A stretch of DNA of 64,000 bases from Pseudomonadota bacterium (GTDB lineage: Bacteria > Desulfobacterota > Desulfarculia > Desulfarculales > Desulfarculaceae). Under the pieces are notes generated by a model. The model was not told the origin of the DNA and did not search any database. It saw only the letters and a list, made by a program, of their open reading frames with translations. The position numbers and the translations under genes are program-made. Shown piece by piece: positions 18,604-28,468 of this stretch. The stretch covers positions 1-64,000 of the forward strand of contig JAHIQI010000003.1 of assembly GCA_018902755.1 (NCBI GenBank), written 5' to 3'. Numbering within the stretch: position 1 is the first letter of the stretch; every line of letters starts with the position of its first letter.

Positions 18604-19446
18604 TTGCGTTTGAACTCCAAGCATCTTATCACCACCGCCCTGTTGGGCCTGTGCCTGCTTCTGCCCGGCTGCTTCGACTGCGGGCTGAAGCTTATTCTCA
18701 AATCAGACGGCTCGGGCAACTTGAGCGCCCATCTGGAGATACCCGCCTCCCTGGCCGGGCAGTACCAGAGCGCCGAGTTCAAGGAGATCATCAAGCCCGA
18801 GGCCGCCCTGCAGCGCCTGGAGCAGAGCGGGCTGGTGGAGTTCAAGCAGAGCGTGGCCTTCACCTCCCTGAGCAAGGTGGAAGCCACGCGCATGCGTTTC
18901 TCCCTGGAGCGCATCGACAAGGGCTTGCTGGGTATTCGTGACGACACCTACCGCCTCACCGGCTGGCTGCGCAGCCTGGAGGGCGACCGCCCGGACCGGG
19001 ACCAGGCCCTGGGCACCGAGCTGGACCACCTGAAGGCGGACGCCGCCCGCCCGGACCAGCCCATCGACCCGGCCACCGCCCGGGCCAACGAGCTATTGAC
19101 CGCCAGCCTGGCCGGTCGCTTCCTGATCGTGAGCTGGCAGGTGCCGGGCAAGATCCTCGACGTGTGGAAGCTCAACATCGGCGGACGCCTGGTGAACCCC
19201 CAGGTGCGGGCCGAGGAGGGCAAGGTGACCTGGCGCATCCCCCTGGCTCTGTTGGCCACGGCCAACGTGCGCCACAACCTGGTGTTCCGGGCCGATTTCA
19301 AGGGCGACGTGCGCACCGAGGCGGGCGACGTGATTCCCAACGTGGCCAGCGCCTGGGGCAAGGAGGATGGGACCCCGGCCGAGAAGCCCAAGGAGGGGGA
19401 AAAGCCCGAGGGCGCCAAGCCGGGTGGGGAGACGGTAAAGCCATGA
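18604..19446 (+). CDS. predicted lipoprotein co-operonic with nagZ
   Basis: The 280-residue product has a short signal peptide ending in the lipobox LLLPGC (Cys20 with this start). The mature part begins FDCGLKLILKSDGSGNLSAH, a pattern reminiscent of LppM/DUF3153-type lipoproteins, then a mixed alpha/beta region and a Lys/Glu/Pro/Gly-rich tail (EKPKEGEKPEGAKPGGE). The TTG start at 18604 is preferred because GGAGG ends 7 bases upstream; an ATG at 18547 would put 19 unlikely residues before the signal. The stop overlaps the nagZ ATG (ATGA), so it likely works at the envelope with peptidoglycan turnover. Function unknown. Confidence 0.8.
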   Translation: MRLNSKHLITTALLGLCLLLPGCFDCGLKLILKSDGSGNLSAHLEIPASLAGQYQSAEFKEIIKPEAALQRLEQSGLVEFKQSVAFTSLSKVEATRMRFSLERIDKGLLGIRDDTYRLTGWLRSLEGDRPDRDQALGTELDHLKADAARPDQPIDPATARANELLTASLAGRFLIVSWQVPGKILDVWKLNIGGRLVNPQVRAEEGKVTWRIPLALLATANVRHNLVFRADFKGDVRTEAGDVIPNVASAWGKEDGTPAEKPKEGEKPEGAKPGGETVKP

Positions 19447-20492
19447 ACCGGCGCGCGGTAAAGAACAGCCTGGCCCAATCCTTTGTGGTGGGCCTGCCCG
19501 GCCCCGAGGCCGGGGAGGACGAGCTTGAGCTGGTGAGCGGGCAGGGCCTGGGCGGGGTGATACTTTTCGCCCGCAACGTGGAGTCCCCGGCCCAGGTGTG
19601 GCAGCTCAACTACGATCTGCGCCGGGCGGCGGCCCAGGCCGAGCGCCCGCCCCTGTGGGTCATGGTGGACCAGGAGGGGGGCAGCGTGGCCCGCCTCAAG
19701 GCCCCCTTCACCGACGGCCCGGACCTGGCCGACCTGGCCGATGCCGGCGAGGACGCCCTGTTCGCCCATGGGGCCAAACTGGGGCGGGAGGCTCTGGCCG
19801 CCGGGTTCAACTGGGACCTGGCCCCGGTGATGGACGTGCACGCCATGGAGGGGGGCATCATGGCCCGGCGCAGCCTGGGGGCCGACCCTGAGTTGGTGGG
19901 GCGTCTGGGCGCGGCCTTTATCCGGGGCATGCAGGAAGCGGGCTGCCTGGCCTGCGCCAAGCACTTCCCCGGCCTGGGGCGCACCACGGCCGACACCCAC
20001 AAGGAGCGCCCCACGGTGGGGCTTTCCCGCGCCGAGTTGGAGGCGGTGGAGCTGCCCCCCTTCCGGGCGGCGTCCCGCGCCGGGGTGGCCGGAGTGATGA
20101 TCTGCCACGCGGTGTACCCGGCCCTTGACCCCGAGCGCCCCGCCTCGCTCTCGCCCAAGGTGATCCAGGACGTGCTGCGAGGCGAGTTGGGCTATGAGGG
20201 CCTGGTGATCAGCGACGACCTGGAGATGGGCGCGGTGGTGGGCCAGATGGCTCCCGAAGACGCGGCGGTGGAGGCCTATCTGGCGGGCAGCGACGTGCTG
20301 CTCATGTGCCACCGCCCCGAGTTGGCCCTGGCCGCCGTGGAGCGCCTGACCGACATGGTCATGGCCGGGGAGGTGGACCCGGCCACGGTGGCCGAGCGGG
20401 CCCGGCGCATCGTGCAGGGCAAGCAGGCCCTGGAGTTTCTGCCCCCGGATCTCAGCGTGCTGCGCGCCGAGCTGGCGGGCAACCAGGCCTAA
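19443..20492 (+). CDS. nagZ: beta-N-acetylhexosaminidase NagZ (GH3)
   Basis: NagZ removes GlcNAc from GlcNAc-anhydroMurNAc(-peptide) in peptidoglycan recycling. The 349-residue product has the GH3 landmarks KHFPGLGRTTADTH (residues 173-186, with the histidine general acid-base) and ISDDLEMGAV (nucleophile Asp in the pair 258-259). There is no signal peptide, as expected for a cytoplasmic NagZ. The ATG overlaps the lipoprotein stop by 4 bases. It converges on mpl across a strong shared hairpin. NagZ, AmgK/MurU, Mpl and LdcA all within 8 kb make a recycling locus. Confidence 0.95.
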   Translation: MNRRAVKNSLAQSFVVGLPGPEAGEDELELVSGQGLGGVILFARNVESPAQVWQLNYDLRRAAAQAERPPLWVMVDQEGGSVARLKAPFTDGPDLADLADAGEDALFAHGAKLGREALAAGFNWDLAPVMDVHAMEGGIMARRSLGADPELVGRLGAAFIRGMQEAGCLACAKHFPGLGRTTADTHKERPTVGLSRAELEAVELPPFRAASRAGVAGVMICHAVYPALDPERPASLSPKVIQDVLRGELGYEGLVISDDLEMGAVVGQMAPEDAAVEAYLAGSDVLLMCHRPELALAAVERLTDMVMAGEVDPATVAERARRIVQGKQALEFLPPDLSVLRAELAGNQA

Positions 20493-20516
20493 GTTGCCAA
20501 GTAGTTTTTATGAAGG

Positions 20517-20543
20517 CGGGCAGGGGAGACCCTGCCCGTTTTT
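20517..20543. terminator. strong terminator between nagZ and mpl
   Basis: CGGGCAGGG (20517-20525), loop GAGA, CCCTGCCCG (20530-20538), then five T (20539-20543). The 9-bp perfect stem suits nagZ on the plus strand; the minus strand also has T-rich sequence after the stem (AAAAACTACTT complement region), so it may work in both directions. It overlaps the mpl stop codon. Confidence 0.85.
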
Positions 20544-22008
20544 ATTTGGCCTGGCGCTGGTGCAGGGCGTCCAGCAGGCGCTGGTGCAGGTTGTCGAAGC
20601 CGCCGTTGGACATCACCAGGCACAGATCGCCCGGAGCCAGGGTCTCCAGAAGGGCCGTGAGCAGGGCGTCGCTGTCGGCAAGGGCCGTGGCTGTTATGCA
20701 CCGCGCGGCCAGGTCCTGGGCCAGGCGGGCGCTGGAAAAGCGTTCCTCGGGCGGCAAGTCTTCCACCCCCGGCGGTTCGCGTAAAAAGACCAAGTCCGCC
20801 GCGTCGAAGGCCTGGGCGTACTCGTCCTGAAAGCGCTTGGTCTTGCTGGTGTTGGTGCGCGGCTCGAACACCGCCACCAGGCGGCCCTGGCCCGGCCGCC
20901 AGCCGGGCAGGCCGAAGCGGGCCACCGCCTTGGTGGTTTCGCGCACCGCGGTGGGGTGATGGGCGAAGTCGTCTACCACCACCACGCCGCCCGCCGCGCC
21001 GCGCACCTGCTGGCGGCGCTTGACCCCGCCGAACCCGGCCATGAGCCCCGCCGCCCTGGCGGACTCTAGGCCCGCGGCGCTGAGCGCGGCCACTGCGGCC
21101 ACCGCGTTGAGGGCGTTGTGCTCCCCGGCCAGGGGGGTGGTGAAGTTCAGTTCCCAGCCGTTGGGGTCCTTGAGCCTGAGCGCCGCGCCGCCGCCCGGAG
21201 CGGGTTCGATCCCGACCAGGCTCCAGTCCCAGCCCGGCCCCACCCCGTAGGTCTGAACCCGGCAGGCGGCCCCGGCGGCCCGGTCCATGACCTCGGAGCT
21301 TTCGCCCCAGGCCACCAGGGTTCCCTCGGGCGGGATGCGCTCCACCAGCATGTCGAATGCGGCGCGCACCGCGTTCAGGTCGGGGTAGATGTCCGCGTGG
21401 TCGAACTCCAGGCTGGAGAGGATGGCCACCTTGGGGCGGTAGTGCACGAACTTGGGCCGCTTGTCGAAAAAGGCGGTGTCGTACTCGTCGCCCTCCACCG
21501 CGAAGTGGGGCCCCTCTCCGTCGCGGAAGTTTTGCCCGCCCTCGTTCATGATGCCCCCAACCATGAAGCCGGGGTCCAGCTTGGCCCGGATTAGGGCGCT
21601 GGCCAAAAGGGCGGTGGTGGTGGTCTTGCCGTGGGTGCCGGCGGCCACCAGGGACAGGCGGTCGCGGATGAACCACTGGGCCAGGGCCTGGGGCAGGGAG
21701 AGGTAAGGCAGGCCCATGGCCGCCAAACGCGCCACCTCGGGGTTGTCGGCCCGGATCACGTTGCCCACGATGACCACTTCCGGGGCGGGGTCCAGGTTGG
21801 CCGGGTCGAAACCCTGGGCCACCGGGATGTTCCGCTCGGCCAGGAAGGTGCTCATGGGCGGGTACAAGGGCCGGTCGGAGCCGCGCACCTCCAGGCCCTG
21901 GGCGGCCAGGCCTCCGGCCAGGGCTCCCATGGCCACCCCGCCGATGCCCATGAGGTACAAGCTTTGGGGATGGGATGGGGTGGTGTTCAGGGCCGGGTCC
22001 AGCTTCAC
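20542..22008 (-). CDS. mpl: UDP-MurNAc:L-Ala-D-Glu-meso-DAP ligase Mpl
   Basis: Mpl attaches recycled tripeptide to UDP-MurNAc. The 488-residue product has YLMGIGGVAMGALAGGL near the N-terminus, the Mur-ligase P-loop GTHGKTTTT (124-132), SSLEFDHADIYPDLNAV and DDFAHHPTAVRETTKAV, then the Mpl-type EPRTNTSKTKRFQDEYA. The GTG start at 22008 overlaps the serine hydrolase stop (GTGA) and puts the conserved MGIGGVAMG at residue 20; longer upstream frame is spurious. Mpl rather than MurC is supported by SLEFDHADIY and the recycling context. It is the last gene of the long tilS-to-mpl run. Confidence 0.93.
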   Translation of the reverse strand: MKLDPALNTTPSHPQSLYLMGIGGVAMGALAGGLAAQGLEVRGSDRPLYPPMSTFLAERNIPVAQGFDPANLDPAPEVVIVGNVIRADNPEVARLAAMGLPYLSLPQALAQWFIRDRLSLVAAGTHGKTTTTALLASALIRAKLDPGFMVGGIMNEGGQNFRDGEGPHFAVEGDEYDTAFFDKRPKFVHYRPKVAILSSLEFDHADIYPDLNAVRAAFDMLVERIPPEGTLVAWGESSEVMDRAAGAACRVQTYGVGPGWDWSLVGIEPAPGGGAALRLKDPNGWELNFTTPLAGEHNALNAVAAVAALSAAGLESARAAGLMAGFGGVKRRQQVRGAAGGVVVVDDFAHHPTAVRETTKAVARFGLPGWRPGQGRLVAVFEPRTNTSKTKRFQDEYAQAFDAADLVFLREPPGVEDLPPEERFSSARLAQDLAARCITATALADSDALLTALLETLAPGDLCLVMSNGGFDNLHQRLLDALHQRQAK

Positions 22009-23036
22009 GAGGCTTCTCCCAAAAGTTGCCAGGCCAGTTGGTGCACCTCGCGGCGCAGGGGGTTGAGGCGGTCGTTGCCCCGGCCCAAGGCCACCCGGTT
22101 GGTGAGTAGCACCACCCCCCGGTTGGAAGCCGGGTGCCACCACAGCGAGCAGCCGGTGAAGCCCAGATGGCCCACCGTGCCTGAGGGCGCGTTGCTCCCG
22201 GCCAGGGAGTCCGGACCGCTGGGGGTGTCGAAGCCGGGGGTGCGGCCCGAGCCCGGCGTGGCCGCGTCGCGCTCGAACAGGCGGGCGGCCTGGCCGCCCC
22301 GGCACAGGGCGTCCATTACCGCCGCCACCATGCGCGCGCTGCCGAAAAGCCCGGCGTGGGCCCCCAGCCCGCCCAGGGCGAAGCAGTTCTCGTCCTCCAC
22401 CTGGCCGTGAATCTCGGGTCTGCCGGGCAGGGGGCCGCATGGCGCGATGTGCTCCCTGGGCCAGGCGGGCGGGCGGTCCAGGGGCAAGTAACGCGGGCCT
22501 TCCACCCCCAAGCGGGCGTAAAGGGCGGCCAGGGCCTCGTCCAGGCCTTGGGAGTATCCCTCTTCCAGCAACAGGCCCATGGCGAGATAGCCCAGGTCGC
22601 TGTACAGGGCCCGGCTGCCTGGGGCAAAGGCCAGGGGCTCGTTCATGAGCATGGAGCGCAAGAGGGCGCGGCGCAGCTCGGGCGGCTGCATTTCAAGGGC
22701 CTGGTAATAGGGCTGGTAGGCCGGGAAACCGGCGGCGTGGGCCAGCAGGCGCTCCACGGTGATGTCGTCCTTGTCCTCGGGCACCGCCTGGCCCCACAGG
22801 TCGTAGAGCCCCCGGTCCCAGGCCAGCACCTCACGGCGCTCCAGTTCCAGGGCCAGGGGCGCGGCGGCCAGGGGTTTGGTCAGCGAGGCCAGATCGAAGA
22901 CGGTGTCCGGCTCGGCTTGGCCCGCCGCATGCAAAAAGACCGGCTGGCCCTCCGCCCACAGCAGCAGCACCGCCGCCGGGGCCGCGCCCTGGGCCACGCC
23001 CTGGTCCAGGGCTTGTTTCAGCTTGGCCTCAGGCAA
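22005..23036 (-). CDS. serine hydrolase of the class C beta-lactamase / penicillin-binding family
   Basis: The 343-residue product shows the catalytic SxxK as SLTK (Ser51, Lys54), a YSD motif (in ALYSDLGYLAMG) replacing the common YSN/YxN, and HLGFTG as the KTG-like third motif. No clear signal peptide is visible, so it may be cytoplasmic or its start may lie elsewhere. Family members include DD-peptidases, esterases and AmpC enzymes. Placement between ldcA and mpl suggests it acts on muropeptides or D-amino acid amides; this is inference. It overlaps ldcA by 8 bases and mpl by 4. Confidence 0.85.
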   Translation of the reverse strand: MPEAKLKQALDQGVAQGAAPAAVLLLWAEGQPVFLHAAGQAEPDTVFDLASLTKPLAAAPLALELERREVLAWDRGLYDLWGQAVPEDKDDITVERLLAHAAGFPAYQPYYQALEMQPPELRRALLRSMLMNEPLAFAPGSRALYSDLGYLAMGLLLEEGYSQGLDEALAALYARLGVEGPRYLPLDRPPAWPREHIAPCGPLPGRPEIHGQVEDENCFALGGLGAHAGLFGSARMVAAVMDALCRGGQAARLFERDAATPGSGRTPGFDTPSGPDSLAGSNAPSGTVGHLGFTGCSLWWHPASNRGVVLLTNRVALGRGNDRLNPLRREVHQLAWQLLGEAS

Positions 23037-23930
23037 GGTCCAAACCCACGGTGAGCACCCCGGTGTTGCCGTTCAACTCGGCCATGGCCCCCAGGGGCAA
23101 AGAGCGGTTGGCCGCGCCGTGGCCAAAGGGAAGGTTCATCACCACCGGCTTGCCCAGGCCCTCCAGGCGCCGGGCCAGGGCCGGGGCCAAGCCGGGCGGG
23201 TCGTTGTCCTGGTCGCTGAGGCGGCCCACCGCCACCCCGGCCACCAGGGCCAGGGCCCCGCTCAACTCCAGCTGGCTGATCAGCCGGTCCAGGCGATAGG
23301 GGGCCTCGCCGGTCTCTTCCAACACCAGCACCGCGCCGCCCAGGTCCGGGAACCAGGGGGAGCCCAGCATGGAGCACAGGGTGGTGAGGTTGCCGCCCAA
23401 AAGCGGCCCCACCGCCTGGCCCGGGGCCACGGCCTTGCCGCTCAGGGCGGCGGGCCAGGGGCGGCGGCCCGCCAACAGGGCGGCCAGGTCGGCCCGGCTG
23501 GCTTGATCCAGGCGGGGAAGCTGGGTCACCACCGGGCCGTGCACGGTGACGAGCCCTTGGGCCGCCAGGGGATTGAGCAGGGCGGTGAGGTCGGAAAAGC
23601 CGATGAGGCAGGCGCCGGTTTTGGCCAAGGCGGGAAGGTCCAGCAGGGGCAGCAAACGCAGGCAGCCGAAGCCGCCCCGGGCGGCCAGCACCGCCCCCAG
23701 AGCGGGGTCGCTCATCAAGGCGCTGAGATTGGCGGCGCGTTCGGCGTCCGGCCCGGCCAGATACTCCAGGGAGGCCAGCACCGCCTCGGAGCAATCCACC
23801 CGGCACTGGGGAGCCAGCTCGGCCAGGGCGGCCAAGCCCTGCTCCAGGGCCTCGGGGGCCACCCGTCCGGCCGGGGCGGCCACGGCCAGGGGAAGGCCGG
23901 TGGCGGGCCAGCGGGGTGGGCGGGCCTGGT

Positions 23931-23934
<4 letters not shown>
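23029..23934 (-). CDS. ldcA: murein tetrapeptide LD-carboxypeptidase LdcA (S66)
   Basis: LdcA trims the terminal D-Ala from recycled tetrapeptides, making the tripeptide Mpl uses. The 301-residue product has the S66 nucleophile in GFSDLTALL (Ser114), the Glu region VLEETGEAPYRLDRLI and the histidine in NLPFGHG. No signal peptide, fitting a cytoplasmic enzyme. Cytoplasmic placement, length and neighbours (mpl, serine hydrolase) support recycling. Its start overlaps coaX by 4 bases. Confidence 0.93.
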
Positions 23935-24698
<764 letters not shown>

Positions 24699-24701
24699 TT
24701 G

Positions 24702-26072
<1,371 letters not shown>

Positions 26073-26096
26073 CCTCTCCTCCGAATTGCTGAAGTC

Positions 26097-26795
26097 TTAT
26101 TTGGCCGCGGCGGGCTTTTTAGGCGTCCCGGCCGGGGCCTTGTCCTTGGCCGGGCGGGGCCTTATGGTGATCTCCGCCTGCACCGTGGTGGGGTTTAGGC
26201 GTATGGCGCGGCCGTCGGGCGGCCGCAGGTTGGCCTTGAGGGTCGTGGTCTTGTTCAGTCCCGTAACCTCCAGGGGCACGGTCCATATCCAATCCAGGTC
26301 GGTGATCTCCTGCTTGATGCCGCTCACCGTGACCTCGGCGGGGTCGAAGGAGACCTCGGCCACCTCGAAGCCCTGCTCCGGGTTGCCCTTGATCACCGGG
26401 CGCACCGCCGCCTTGCGGCTGAAGCGGTGGTCCAGCACCACCCTGAGCCGCGCCGGGCTGATGCGCAGCACCTCCACCCCGGGCGGCAGGTTCAGTTCCT
26501 CGGGCAGCACCTGGAAGGTGTGCTCGCCGGTGCCCATGCCCGCCAGGTTTAGCTGCTTGGCCGCCGGGCGGTTGGCCGCCTGGCGCACCAGGCTCTGGGG
26601 GCCGTAGAGGCGAAGCTCCACCTGGTTGGCCACCTCGTTGGCCATCACCATGTCCGCGGGCAGGCCGGTTATGACCACCGGCATGCGCACGGTCACCTCG
26701 GCGCTCTCCTGGCCCACCACGAAGGTCCACAGGGCCACGGCGATGCCCAGGGAGATAAGCTTGAGCTTCCAGTTGCTGGTGATGAACTCAAGCAT
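26097..26795 (-). CDS. cdaR: YbbR-domain protein CdaR
   Basis: CdaR regulates the diadenylate cyclase CdaA. The 232-residue product has one N-terminal membrane span (LKLISLGIAVALWTFVVG) and periplasmic YbbR repeats (VVITGLPADMVM, VRLYG-type segments, AEVTVSGIKQEI), ending in a Lys/Pro/Ala-rich tail. About two YbbR units are visible, fewer than in many Firmicutes. Its ATG overlaps the cdaA stop by 8 bases, and glmM follows, so the trio is co-expressed. Confidence 0.9.
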   Translation of the reverse strand: MLEFITSNWKLKLISLGIAVALWTFVVGQESAEVTVRMPVVITGLPADMVMANEVANQVELRLYGPQSLVRQAANRPAAKQLNLAGMGTGEHTFQVLPEELNLPPGVEVLRISPARLRVVLDHRFSRKAAVRPVIKGNPEQGFEVAEVSFDPAEVTVSGIKQEITDLDWIWTVPLEVTGLNKTTTLKANLRPPDGRAIRLNPTTVQAEITIRPRPAKDKAPAGTPKKPAAAK

Positions 26796-27594
26796 TGCCG
26801 CGCTCTTTTCCCCAGAGGCGGCGCGGCGTCTTGGCCCCCACCTGGAACAGCTCGGCCAACTGGTTGTTGAGCGCCACGGCGTCCAGGTTCTGGGTCAGCT
26901 TGCCTCCCACCGCCAGGCTCACCCGGCCCCGCTCTTCGCTGACCACCACGGCCACCGCGTCGGTCTCCTCGGTGAGGCCCATGGCCGCCAGGTGCCGGGT
27001 GCCCACCTGACGGCTGCCGTCGGAGCTGGTGGACAGGGGCAGCACGCAGCGGGCGGCGATCATGCGGTCCTCACTGATGATAACCGCCCCGTCGTGCAGG
27101 GGGGTGGTCACCTGGAAGATGGTCATCAGAAGCTCGCGGCTGACCTTGGCGTCCAGGCGCACCCCGGTGTCCACGTAGTCGGCCAGGCCGATGCGCCGCT
27201 CCAGGACGATGAGCGCCCCGGTCATGCGCGAGGCCAGGGCCACGGCGGTGCGGGCCACCTCTTCCAGGGTGGCGGCCTTTTGCTCGTGGCCGCCCGCCAA
27301 CAAGGGGCCGCGGCCCATGCGGGCCAGGGCTTTGCGGATGTCGCTCTGGAACAGGATGATGATCACCAGGATCAAGGAGGCCAGGAAGGACTGGATTATC
27401 CAGTGGATGGTCACCAGGTGCAGCCAGCGGGCCACCACCAGGGTAAGAAGCACCACTCCCAGTCCGGCCAGCATCTGCATGGCCCTGGTGCCCTTGACCA
27501 GCAAAATGATTTTGTAGATGACATAGGCCACAAGGCCGATGTCCACCAGGTCCAGCCAGCGAAGTTGATAAAATGGTGCCAGCAGGTCAGTCAT
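26788..27594 (-). CDS. cdaA: diadenylate cyclase CdaA
   Basis: CdaA makes c-di-AMP from two ATP. The 268-residue product has three N-terminal membrane spans (about 15-32, 40-58, 64-83) and a DAC domain with PLHDGAVI (Asp168-Gly-Ala). The second motif reads TRHLAAMG, where RHR is the family norm, so its third residue (202) is Leu. The start at 27594 overlaps the folP stop (ATGACTGA) and has AGGA upstream. CdaR and GlmM follow. Identification is firm; activity with RHL is untested. Confidence 0.94.
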   Translation of the reverse strand: MTDLLAPFYQLRWLDLVDIGLVAYVIYKIILLVKGTRAMQMLAGLGVVLLTLVVARWLHLVTIHWIIQSFLASLILVIIILFQSDIRKALARMGRGPLLAGGHEQKAATLEEVARTAVALASRMTGALIVLERRIGLADYVDTGVRLDAKVSRELLMTIFQVTTPLHDGAVIISEDRMIAARCVLPLSTSSDGSRQVGTRHLAAMGLTEETDAVAVVVSEERGRVSLAVGGKLTQNLDAVALNNQLAELFQVGAKTPRRLWGKERGNA

Positions 27595-28468
27595 GGTGTG
27601 GTTCCTGGTCCATAACCGCGTCACAAACCGCCAGGGCCTCGCGGAGCGGAGCCACGTCGTGCACCCGCACGATGTCCGCCCCCAGGGCCGCGCCTAAAAT
27701 ATGCACTCCCACCGAGCCCCACAGGCGCTCGGCGGGTATGTCGCGTCCGGTGAGCTTGCCGATGAAGGCCTTGCGGCTGGCCCCCAAAAGCACCGGGTAG
27801 CCCAGCTTGGCCAGGGACTGAATATTGCGGATCAAGGCCAAGTTGTGTTCCAGGGTCTTGCCGAAGCCGATGCCGGGGTCCACCACGATGGCCTCCGGGG
27901 CCACCCCGGCTTTGCGGGCCTGTTCGGCGCGCTGGGCCAGGAAGTCGCGCACCTCGGTCACCACGTCGGCGTAGGCGGGGTTGGCCTGCATGGTGCGGGG
28001 CGCCCCCTGCATATGCATGAGCACCAGCCCGGCCCCGGTCAGGGCCGCCACGCGGGCCATCTCCGGGTCCCCGCCCAGGGCGGTGACATCGTTGATGATC
28101 CCCGCTCCGGCCTCCACCGCGGCCTGGGCCACCTCGGCCTTGTAGGTGTCGATGCTGATTACCGCCGAGCAGTGGCGCGACAGGGCCTCTATCACCGGCA
28201 GGACCCGGTCCATCTCTTCGGAGGCGGGGGTGGCTTCGGAGCCGGGGCGGGTGGATTCGCCGCCTACGTCCAGGATATCGGCCCCGGCCTCGGCCAGAGC
28301 CAAGCCCTGCTCCACGGCCTGGGCCTCTTCGTAAAACCGGCCGCCGTCGCTGAAGGAGTCGGGGGTGACGTTGATCACCCCCATGATCAAGGTGCGCGGC
28401 CCCAATTCAAGGCCGCCAACGGGCAAGGGTATGGTGCGTGCCCGCTTAGACACCGGCCTGGTCATCAC
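27587..28468 (-). CDS. folP: dihydropteroate synthase FolP
   Basis: FolP condenses p-aminobenzoate with dihydropterin pyrophosphate. The 293-residue product has MGVINVTPDSFSDGGR, DVGGESTRPGSE, the SIDTYKAEVA loop and GASRKAFIGKL, all standard. The N-terminus overlaps ftsH by 23 bases, so the real start may be at or slightly inside the second Met. It is sandwiched between ftsH and cdaA, a common arrangement. FolC is separately placed at 7056. Confidence 0.97.
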   Translation of the reverse strand: MMTRPVSKRARTIPLPVGGLELGPRTLIMGVINVTPDSFSDGGRFYEEAQAVEQGLALAEAGADILDVGGESTRPGSEATPASEEMDRVLPVIEALSRHCSAVISIDTYKAEVAQAAVEAGAGIINDVTALGGDPEMARVAALTGAGLVLMHMQGAPRTMQANPAYADVVTEVRDFLAQRAEQARKAGVAPEAIVVDPGIGFGKTLEHNLALIRNIQSLAKLGYPVLLGASRKAFIGKLTGRDIPAERLWGSVGVHILGAALGADIVRVHDVAPLREALAVCDAVMDQEPHHD

